Source of the DNA: JBCBRD01 sp039819785
GTDB taxonomy: Bacteria; Pseudomonadota; Alphaproteobacteria; Rhizobiales; Hyphomicrobiaceae
NCBI GenBank assembly: GCA_039819785.1
Contig: JBCBRH010000068.1
Coordinates: 1-5,395, forward strand
Direction of reading: 5' to 3'
Length of the DNA: 5,395 bases
Shown here: positions 1 through 5,395 of the stretch, in pieces
Numbering within the stretch: the first letter of the stretch is position 1
Layout of the letters: the number at the start of each line of letters is the position of its first letter
Program-made: the position numbers and the translations under genes
Notes under the pieces: generated by a model
Told to the model about the DNA's origin: nothing
What the model saw: only the letters and a program-made list of their open reading frames with translations
The model's database searches: none

Positions 1-273
1 GCGAGTGCCTGGCTTCTTGGTGGTTTGTTTGCGGCCGCTGGGCTGCTTCATGGGTATGCCTTCGCTGAGGCTATCATTGGTGCCGAAACAGGTGTGATCT
101 CAGCCTACATCGGGGGATTGGTCGCCGTGCAATTCGCCATCGCCGCCGTTGCTTTCTTCGCGACACGTGCTGTCCTGGCAGCTGACGTGCAGCCTTCGAG
201 CTGGGCTCCGCGTGTGGCTGGTGCGGCCGTCCTTATGGCTGGCGCTTACTTCGCTATGGGTACTGTGGCCTGA
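1..273 (+). CDS. HupE/UreJ family membrane permease, C-terminal part (5' end outside window)
   Basis: The reading frame is open from the first base, so the gene starts upstream; only the last 90 codons are seen, ending in TGA at 271-273. The fragment is very hydrophobic, with about three membrane segments at visible residues 4-26, 32-58 and 70-88. It carries the family-like stretch LLHGYAFAEAIIGAE (residues 15-29), with a His and two Glu in or next to a membrane segment, which are plausible metal ligands. HupE/UreJ proteins are inner-membrane permeases for nickel or cobalt. The variant found beside DUF1636 and cobW in alphaproteobacterial cob loci is usually taken to be a cobalt importer. The cobalt preference here is inferred from the neighbours, not from residues. 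A TTG at 25 could be read as a start but would cut through a membrane segment, so the protein surely begins earlier. The family assignment is firm; the substrate is less so. Confidence 0.85.
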   Translation, partial: ASAWLLGGLFAAAGLLHGYAFAEAIIGAETGVISAYIGGLVAVQFAIAAVAFFATRAVLAADVQPSSWAPRVAGAAVLMAGAYFAMGTVA

Positions 274-316
274 TCGCCGAGCCGATGCCAACAGCCTAAT
301 GTCTTTTGCAACAATT

Positions 317-321
317 GAGAG
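317..321 (+). promoter_or_regulatory. Ribosome binding site for the DUF1636 gene
   Basis: GAGAG lies 7 bases before the ATG at 329. It is the reason for preferring this start over the in-frame ATG at 299, which has no clear purine-rich site at the right distance. Confidence 0.55.
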
Positions 322-328
322 CCGTTCC

Positions 329-751
329 ATGAGTTCCCCCCCTAAGACGACAGTTTATGTCTGCACGACGTGTCGGCCAGCCGGAGAAGACACCGGCGAA
401 AGGCCGGGGGCGGACCTGTTGGACCGTCTCCAATCTGCGGTGACGGCGTCTGGTTCTTCAGCGGACATTGAGATTTCCGGCGTTGAGTGTTTGTCGGTCT
501 GCAAGCGTCCAGCAACGATTGCTGTTACGGGAGCAGACAAATGGACCTTTCTGTTTGGTGACCTCGCCGAGGATACCGATCTGGATGCCTTAGTGGACGG
601 GTTGCGGACGTATGGTGCCACGGACAATGGTATCATCCCATGGAAGGCGCGGCCTCAGGTGATGAAGAAGGTGGTTGCCCGCATCCCACCAAACCCTGCG
701 GCCAGTACGACACCGTGTGCCAGCGTGCTCAAAGCGACTGAGGAGGTCTAG
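329..751 (+). CDS. DUF1636 family protein, putative thioredoxin-fold metal or Fe-S binding protein
   Basis: A 140-residue soluble protein with no signal peptide or membrane segment. Four cysteines form the pattern C12-x2-C15 near the N-terminus (VCTTCRPAGE) and C54-x3-C58 in the middle (GVECLSVCKRP). This spacing resembles thioredoxin-like [2Fe-2S] ferredoxins, so it may bind an Fe-S cluster or another metal. A further stretch, PATIAVTGADKWTFLFGDL (residues 61-79), fits the second half of that fold. The biochemical role of DUF1636 is, as far as I know, not established. The gene is typically found next to cobW and cobN in alphaproteobacteria, as here: it follows the permease by 55 bases and ends 3 bases before cobW, whose ribosome binding site lies inside its last codons. 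Cobalt handling or electron transfer for corrin synthesis are both inferences. The start at 329 was chosen for its ribosome site and because the family begins just before the CxxC. An in-frame ATG at 299 would add 10 residues. A run of seven C lies just after the start. Confidence 0.87.
   Translation: MSSPPKTTVYVCTTCRPAGEDTGERPGADLLDRLQSAVTASGSSADIEISGVECLSVCKRPATIAVTGADKWTFLFGDLAEDTDLDALVDGLRTYGATDNGIIPWKARPQVMKKVVARIPPNPAASTTPCASVLKATEEV
741..746 (+). promoter_or_regulatory. Strong ribosome binding site for cobW
   Basis: A perfect AGGAGG sits 8 bases before the ATG at 755, within the last codons of the upstream gene. This fixes the cobW start and suggests that the two genes are translationally coupled. 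Confidence 0.85.
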
Positions 752-754
752 GTT

Positions 755-1789
755 ATGTCTTCAGTTGCGAAAGTTCCTTGTTCGATTGTCACCGGTTTTT
801 TAGGAGCGGGAAAGACAACTCTAATTCGAAACCTGTTGGAAAACGCGAACGGTCGTCGACTTGCGGTCATCGTCAACGAGTTCGGTGACGTCGGCATTGA
901 CGGTGAGATCCTGAAGGGTTGCGGTATTGAGAGTTGCAGCGAAGAGGCGATCGTTGAGCTTTCAAACGGCTGCCTGTGCTGCACGGTGGCCGATGACTTT
1001 GTGCCCGCGCTGACTGGAATTCTTGAAGCGGGCGCGCCGCCTGAGCACATTATCATAGAGACATCCGGTCTGGCGTTGCCCAAGCCACTCGTGCAGGCAT
1101 TCAACTGGCCGGAGATATCGTCCAAGGTGACGGTTGATGGTGTGATTACTGTCGTTGATGGAGCTGCGGTTGCTGCTGGTCGGTTTGCCGATGACCTTGA
1201 GGCGCTCGAAAAGCAAAAGGCCGCCGACGAGTCGCTAGATCACGACAACCCGTTGGAAGAGGTCTATGAGGACCAACTTTTGTGCGCGGATCTTGTGATC
1301 CTGCATAAGGCGGATCTGCTATCCGACGATGAGCGTGTGCGTGTTTCGGAAGAGATTTCGAAGACGGTGCCATGCGCTGTGAAAGTTGTTGAGGCGCAGC
1401 ACGGTCAGGTTCCACAGCATGTTCTGCTGGGCATTGGAGCTGCCACGGAAACCGATATTGCTGAGCGGCAGACACATCATCATCATCACGACGATCATGA
1501 TCACGATGACTTTGAAACTTTTGTACTGGATGTCGCACAGGTGCGTGAACCGGCTGAGCTGGTCGGTCGGATCGAAAGAGCTGCTGAGGCGCATGACATT
1601 CTCCGCATCAAGGGCTTCGTTGACGTGGCGGGGAAGCCGATGCGGTTGATCGTGCAGGGTGTTGGATCGCGGATTGTCACGCAATTTGATCGCCCGTGGG
1701 CTGCTAATGAAAACCGTCAAGGCAAGCTTGTTGTCATTGGCCAACATGGTCTCGATATCGATGCCATTCGCGCGGCGCTTGCTGGCTAA
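755..1789 (+). CDS. cobW: CobW, cobalt-handling P-loop GTPase of cobalamin biosynthesis
   Basis: A 344-residue cytoplasmic protein of the G3E/COG0523 GTPase family. CobW is understood to bind Co(II) together with Mg-GTP and to release it on hydrolysis, supplying metal to the cobaltochelatase. Visible motifs, in order: Walker A GFLGAGKTT (residues 14-22); the NEFGDVGIDGE stretch (41-51); the family metal site GCLCCTV with C73, C75 and C76; ETSGLA (102-107), the Walker B/G3 region; and HKADL (184-188) at the place of the guanine-specificity motif. A His/Asp-rich loop with five consecutive His (241-245) plus H248 and H250 follows, then the CobW C-terminal domain (about 254-344). The loop is likely an extra metal-binding or metal-storage segment. 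The motif HKAD is odd, as the family normally has NKxD or a T/S variant. The gene lies 3 bases after DUF1636 and 35 bases before cobN, in one apparent operon. That position supports CobW rather than the zinc-related relatives (YeiR, ZigA, YciC). Confidence 0.95.
   Translation: MSSVAKVPCSIVTGFLGAGKTTLIRNLLENANGRRLAVIVNEFGDVGIDGEILKGCGIESCSEEAIVELSNGCLCCTVADDFVPALTGILEAGAPPEHIIIETSGLALPKPLVQAFNWPEISSKVTVDGVITVVDGAAVAAGRFADDLEALEKQKAADESLDHDNPLEEVYEDQLLCADLVILHKADLLSDDERVRVSEEISKTVPCAVKVVEAQHGQVPQHVLLGIGAATETDIAERQTHHHHHDDHDHDDFETFVLDVAQVREPAELVGRIERAAEAHDILRIKGFVDVAGKPMRLIVQGVGSRIVTQFDRPWAANENRQGKLVVIGQHGLDIDAIRAALAG
1475..1489 (+). repeat. CAT/CAC codon repeat encoding the His run in CobW
   Basis: Four CAT codons and one CAC stand in a row, followed by a mix of GAC, GAT, CAT and CAC codons up to 1510. 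It is a short in-frame triplet repeat. Gain or loss of units would change the number of His residues in the loop without breaking the frame. Confidence 0.6.
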
Positions 1790-1812
1790 CCGCTAGGTTT
1801 GCTGCTTGATAC

Positions 1813-1819
1813 GAAAGGA
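1813..1819 (+). promoter_or_regulatory. Ribosome binding site for cobN
   Basis: GAAAGGA lies 5 bases before the ATG at 1825. It supports that start, which also gives the N-terminus typical of CobN (MHLLA...). The 35-base gap after cobW (1790-1824) holds no hairpin terminator that I can see, so read-through from cobW is expected. Confidence 0.7.
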
Positions 1820-1824
1820 CGTGG

Positions 1825-4800
1825 ATGCACCTTCTTGCATCAGAGGTGACAACGCTGGACGAGGTCGAGACAGCCATCGACCTTGAGCAGACGCCTGCTG
1901 ATGTGGTGGTGCTGTCCTTTGCCGATAGCGATCTCGCTGCCCTGGCAGCGGCGTGGTCTGCGAACGCAGAGGAGCTTTCATCGTTGCGTCTGGCGAGCCT
2001 GAAAATGCTCCGGCATCCGATGTCGGTCGATATGTACATCGACCGGGTGATCAGAGGTGCGAAAGCCGTTGTGGTGCGGTGTCTTGGTGGCGTCGAGTAT
2101 TGGTCCTACGGGTTGGAGCAAATCGCAAAGGCGGCGCGCGCGCGAGGGATTTTGTTTGCGGCCCTGCCGGGGGATTACCAGGACGATCCACGACTGGTCG
2201 AGATGTCGACTGTCGATGCTGATGATCTCGAAAAGCTTGATGGATTGATGCGGGCTGGTGGGCAAGCCAATGCGCTCCGGAGCTTGCGGTTTGTTGAGCA
2301 TTTGTTAGGGCATGGGGGTGGGTATGAGGCGCTAGAGGCTGTGCCTTCAGTTGTCTGCTTCCGACCTGACGGGCAAACGGCGGAACTGTCGACCTGCCTG
2401 ACAAGCAACTGCGTGAAGGCTAATGATCCTGTTGCGCTCATCGTGTTCTATCGCGCGGCCTTGCTGGCCGCTGACACGGCTCCGATTGAAGCGCTGATGC
2501 GAGCTGTGGAACACGAGGGTGTGGCACCGATTGCTGTTGCGGTATCGAGTTTGAAAGATCCGTCAATTGCAGATGCATTGTCGGCGTTGATCAGGCTTCG
2601 TCGGCCAGCGGTTATCCTGAATACGACTGCGTTCTCGGCTTTGCGCGATGACAATACGACGGTGCTGGATGAGGCTGATGTTCCGGTGATGCAGGTCGTT
2701 TTGTCCGGCCAGTCGCAGGAGGGGTGGGAAGCTTCGCCGCGCGGGCTAACAGCAACTGACATGGCAATGAATGTTGTGCTGCCGGAGCTGGACGGACGGC
2801 TGCTCTCGCGCGCTATTTCGTTCAAGGCGGTTGAAGAGCCTGATCCGCGTCTGGAATTTGGGTTGGCGCGTCATCAGCCGGACAAGGAGCGCGTTGCTTT
2901 CGTCGCAAAGCAGGCGGCGGCTTGGGCACGCCTTAAGACGATACCGAATACTGAGAAGCGCATCGCGGTCATCTTGTCAGATTACCCGGCGCGTGGCGGG
3001 CGTGCGGGTTACGCCGTTGGGCTGGATACGCCGCGGAGTGTCGAAGGCGTTTGTGCTCAGCTCGCGACTGACGGGTACAGTGTTGGTGAGGCCGTGCTAA
3101 CGGCTGGGCGGGTGGATGATCTGATCCGGGGGGACGCTGAAACAGTGCGTGTCTCTGTTTGCGAGTATGCAGCGCATCTCAGGTCTTTGCCCGAAGACGT
3201 TCGCCAATCGATCTTAGGTGCCTGGGGCGAAGCGGCATCTGATCCGGCCGTTTTAGGTGACGCTTTCGTCTTCAAGGTCGTGCGGATTGGGCATGTGATC
3301 GTGGCGTTGCAGCCGGATCGTGGCTTGGTGGCCGATCACAAGGCGACCTATCACGATACAACAATGCCACCGCGCCATTCCTACGTTGCGTTCTATTGGT
3401 GGCTGCGGTGTCAAGAGCGGATCGATGCGATCGTTCACATGGGGACGCATGGAACGCTGGAGTGGCTGCCGGGTAAGGCGGTCGCCCTGTCGGAAACGTG
3501 TTGGCCGGAAGTTGTCCTTGGTCCGGTGCCGGTCGTTTATCCCTTTATTGTCAACAACCCTGGCGAAGCTGTTCAGGCGAAGCGCCGCCTTGGGGCGATC
3601 GCGCTGGGGCACCTCACCCCACCGCTTACGGCTGCGGGTCTCACGCCGGAGATGGCTGAGCTAGAAGCGCTGATTGAAGAGTATGCGGAAGCCGAGGGTA
3701 TGGACCCGCGCCGTGTCACGCATATTGAGAGCGCGATTGTTGATCGGATGTGGGCGGCCGGTCTTGCTGAAGATTGTGGGCTATCGCGTGATGTGTCTGC
3801 GCGAGAAGCGATTGCTGAATTGGATGCTCAACTTTGTGATTTGAAAGAATTGGCGATCCGGGACCGGCTGCACGTGTTTGGCGTTTCGCCAGATGGGCAA
3901 GCGGAAGACCGTTTGGTTGATACGATTTCCAAGGCTGATGAAACGTTTCAAAGCGAAACCGCGCATGAGCGACTGCGCCTTGGGTTGCGGGCTTGTGGGA
4001 TGGATGAGATGAAGCGGCTGGTGGGTGCTCTTTCGGGGGGGCGCGTGCCGCCGGGTCCTGCGGGTGCGCCAAGTCGTGGCCGGGCCGATGTCTTGCCGAC
4101 GGGGCGGAATATCACGGCTGTTGATCCGCGCTCTATGCCGACGCGGGTGTCTGCCGCGATTGGCGAGCGGGCAGCGGATGAAGTCGTCCGGCGATACTTA
4201 CAGGATCATGGTGACTATCCTCGTGCGTTCATGGTCGACCTGTGGGCGTCGGCGGCGTTGCGGACAGGCGGCGATGATCTGGCTCAGGCACTTTGGTATC
4301 TTGGTGTGCGGCCGGTTTGGGATGCCTCATCCAACCGTGTGACGGGCGTTGAGGTGATGCCGCTTGCGAAGCTGGCGCGGCCGCGCATCGATGTGACACT
4401 CCGGGTTTCGGGGCTGTTCCGAGATATCTTTGAGGGTCAAATTGCGTTGTTTGATTTGGCTGTCCGCCAGGTGGCTGCGTCCGACGAGGCTGATGCAGAC
4501 AATCCACTTGCGGCTGTGGCACGTGCGGGTGGTGATCTTTGGCGGATCTTTGGGAGCGCGCCTGGCACTTATGGGGCGGGTGCTGGCAATGCAGCGCTCG
4601 ATACCGATTGGTTGGACCGCGATGCGTTGGGAGAGGCCTATCTCGAAAACGCGACGCACGCATTCGGGGCAAAGAGCGACCTGACTGAGGCCCGCGCGCT
4701 CTTTGAAAAGCGTGTTTCAGATGCCGACGCGCTTGTGCACGCGCAGGATGATCGTGAATGCGACATGCTGGACGGGGACGGTTTTGCAGATTTCATCGGC

Positions 4801-5259
4801 GGGTTTTCTGCCGCTGCCCATGCGTTGGGTGCTTCGCCAGAGCTCTATCAAATCGACACAAGCAAGACGGATGCGCCGAAAGCGCGAAAGGTCTCTGAGG
4901 AGGTCGCACGGCTCGTTCGCGCGCGGCTAGTTAATCCGCGCTGGATCGAAGGCATGCTTGGACATGGCGCGCGGGGCGTGGCGGAAATCGCCCAGGCTGT
5001 TGATGCACTTTATGCGTTCCAGGCAACGGCTGAATGCGTGCCGGGGCATTTGCTCGATATCACGCATGGCGCTTTGTTGGCTGACGGCGACGTGCGGGAT
5101 CGCATGCTGGAAGCAAACCCTGCGGCGGTCCGCTGCATGGCCGAACGGTTACGCGATCTGATGGCGCGGGGGTTGTGGGTGTCGCGACGGAACGCGGTGA
5201 GTGTTGAGTTAGACGCGATTTTGGGACAACGAGCAAGTGTGGTGGAGGCAGCGGAATGA
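1825..5259 (+). CDS. cobN: CobN, large subunit of the ATP-dependent aerobic cobaltochelatase
   Basis: A 1144-residue cytoplasmic protein of the CobN/BchH/ChlH family. With the AAA+ partners CobS and CobT it inserts Co(II) into hydrogenobyrinic acid a,c-diamide. Family landmarks run through the whole length: the N-terminus MHLLASEVTTLDEVETAIDL; VVRCLGGVEYW (83-93); IVFYRAALLAADTAPIEAL (206-224); VILSDYPARGGRAGYAVGLD (382-401); the core block HMGTHGTLEWLPGK (538-551), with conserved His and Glu probably at the metal and porphyrinoid site; PPGPAGAPSRGRADVLPTGRN (742-762); QDDRECDMLD (974-983); and NPRWIEGMLGHGARG (1037-1051). The frame is unbroken, and the protein looks complete but somewhat short, since well-studied CobN proteins have about 1250-1275 residues. 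The context of cobW before and cobG after excludes a magnesium chelatase BchH. cobS and cobT are not in this window; in alphaproteobacteria they usually lie elsewhere on the chromosome. A run of seven G at 4035-4041 sits in the coding sequence without disturbing the frame. Confidence 0.97.
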   Translation: MHLLASEVTTLDEVETAIDLEQTPADVVVLSFADSDLAALAAAWSANAEELSSLRLASLKMLRHPMSVDMYIDRVIRGAKAVVVRCLGGVEYWSYGLEQIAKAARARGILFAALPGDYQDDPRLVEMSTVDADDLEKLDGLMRAGGQANALRSLRFVEHLLGHGGGYEALEAVPSVVCFRPDGQTAELSTCLTSNCVKANDPVALIVFYRAALLAADTAPIEALMRAVEHEGVAPIAVAVSSLKDPSIADALSALIRLRRPAVILNTTAFSALRDDNTTVLDEADVPVMQVVLSGQSQEGWEASPRGLTATDMAMNVVLPELDGRLLSRAISFKAVEEPDPRLEFGLARHQPDKERVAFVAKQAAAWARLKTIPNTEKRIAVILSDYPARGGRAGYAVGLDTPRSVEGVCAQLATDGYSVGEAVLTAGRVDDLIRGDAETVRVSVCEYAAHLRSLPEDVRQSILGAWGEAASDPAVLGDAFVFKVVRIGHVIVALQPDRGLVADHKATYHDTTMPPRHSYVAFYWWLRCQERIDAIVHMGTHGTLEWLPGKAVALSETCWPEVVLGPVPVVYPFIVNNPGEAVQAKRRLGAIALGHLTPPLTAAGLTPEMAELEALIEEYAEAEGMDPRRVTHIESAIVDRMWAAGLAEDCGLSRDVSAREAIAELDAQLCDLKELAIRDRLHVFGVSPDGQAEDRLVDTISKADETFQSETAHERLRLGLRACGMDEMKRLVGALSGGRVPPGPAGAPSRGRADVLPTGRNITAVDPRSMPTRVSAAIGERAADEVVRRYLQDHGDYPRAFMVDLWASAALRTGGDDLAQALWYLGVRPVWDASSNRVTGVEVMPLAKLARPRIDVTLRVSGLFRDIFEGQIALFDLAVRQVAASDEADADNPLAAVARAGGDLWRIFGSAPGTYGAGAGNAALDTDWLDRDALGEAYLENATHAFGAKSDLTEARALFEKRVSDADALVHAQDDRECDMLDGDGFADFIGGFSAAAHALGASPELYQIDTSKTDAPKARKVSEEVARLVRARLVNPRWIEGMLGHGARGVAEIAQAVDALYAFQATAECVPGHLLDITHGALLADGDVRDRMLEANPAAVRCMAERLRDLMARGLWVSRRNAVSVELDAILGQRASVVEAAE
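5244..5248 (+). promoter_or_regulatory. Ribosome binding site for cobG
   Basis: GGAGG, within the last codons of cobN, lies 7 bases before the ATG at 5256. Together with the ATGA overlap it fixes the cobG start. Confidence 0.7.
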
Positions 5260-5395
5260 GCGATGCCTTTGCTGTGAAGGGGTGGTGTCCCGGTGCTCTT
5301 CGACCCATGGAAAGCGGCGATGGTTTGATCGTGCGTGTGCGGCCCCGTTGTGGTGCGGTGAGGCTGCCGACCCTCGAGGCGTTGTCGGACATCGC
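5256..5395 (+). CDS. cobG: CobG, precorrin-3B synthase, N-terminal part (3' end outside window)
   Basis: Only the first 46 codons are seen; the frame is open to the window edge. The sequence VKGWCPGALRPMESGDGLIV (residues 7-26), followed by RVRPRCGAVRLPTLEALSDI, matches the N-terminal nitrite/sulfite reductase ferredoxin-like half-domain that opens CobG. CobG is an Fe-S monooxygenase-type enzyme that converts precorrin-3A to precorrin-3B using O2, the step that allows ring contraction in the aerobic pathway. Its presence shows that the organism uses the oxygen-dependent route. The ATG overlaps the cobN TGA as ATGA, which implies translational coupling. The Fe-S ligand cysteines lie further downstream in the family and cannot be checked here. 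A relative of the sulfite reductase family is possible from so short a piece, but the position after cobN makes CobG by far the best reading. Confidence 0.9.
   Translation, partial: MSDAFAVKGWCPGALRPMESGDGLIVRVRPRCGAVRLPTLEALSDI

Noticed and set aside
149..328. Open upstream extension of the DUF1636 frame (a 200-residue reading starting at 149)
   Set aside because: It overlaps the permease coding region in another frame, the extra residues do not look like the family, and the ribosome site favours 329.
299..328. Alternative in-frame ATG start at 299 for DUF1636
   Set aside because: It has no good ribosome binding site and adds only 10 residues before the conserved part. It remains possible but less likely than 329.
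274..328. Possible terminator or promoter between the permease and DUF1636
   Set aside because: No convincing inverted repeat followed by T residues and no clear promoter boxes were seen in these 55 bases.
1475..1489. Five-His run that looks like an engineered affinity tag
   Set aside because: It is internal, mixed with Asp, and sits where CobW proteins naturally carry a His-rich loop.
1790..1824. Possible riboswitch, promoter or terminator between cobW and cobN
   Set aside because: The gap is only 35 bases, with no stable hairpin, T-run or -35/-10 pair visible; it is too short for a cobalamin riboswitch.
4035..4041. Seven-G run in cobN as a possible frameshift
   Set aside because: The frame continues on both sides into conserved CobN sequence, so there is no evidence of a shift.
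4229..4672. Long open reading frame on the minus strand inside cobN (147 codons), with others of the same kind at 3716-4072 and 3253-3612
   Set aside because: They are antisense shadows of cobN, with low-complexity Pro/Arg/His-rich translations and no recognisable family.

Overview
The window is a stretch of an aerobic (late oxygen insertion, CobN-type) cobalamin biosynthesis operon from an alphaproteobacterium. The sequence is moderately GC-rich. Five tightly packed genes all lie on the + strand, in the order HupE/UreJ-like permease, DUF1636 protein, cobW, cobN, cobG. This order and the protein sequences resemble cob loci of Rhodobacterales and Rhizobiales. I cannot name the genus from the sequence alone.

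Layout: positions 1-273 are the 3' end of a membrane protein of the HupE/UreJ family, whose start lies before the window. After a 55-base gap, 329-751 encodes a 140-residue DUF1636 protein with a CxxC...CxxxC cysteine pattern like that of thioredoxin-fold ferredoxins. Three bases later cobW (755-1789) begins. It is a P-loop GTPase with the CxCC metal site and a His/Asp-rich loop. After 35 bases comes cobN (1825-5259), the large subunit of the cobaltochelatase. cobG (precorrin-3B synthase) starts in a 4-base ATGA overlap with the cobN stop and runs off the right edge after 46 codons.

Likely joint role (partly inference): the permease brings cobalt into the cell, CobW and perhaps the DUF1636 protein handle the metal in the cytoplasm, CobN (with CobS and CobT, not in this window) inserts Co(II) into hydrogenobyrinic acid a,c-diamide, and CobG acts earlier on the corrin ring. 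No promoter, riboswitch, terminator, RNA gene, mobile element or CRISPR array is visible inside the window. A cobalamin riboswitch, if present, would be upstream of position 1.

On novelty: this is mostly a known pathway. The least understood part is the DUF1636 protein between the permease and cobW. The most unusual residue-level detail is a His in place of the usual Asn in the CobW nucleotide-specificity motif (HKAD instead of NKxD).
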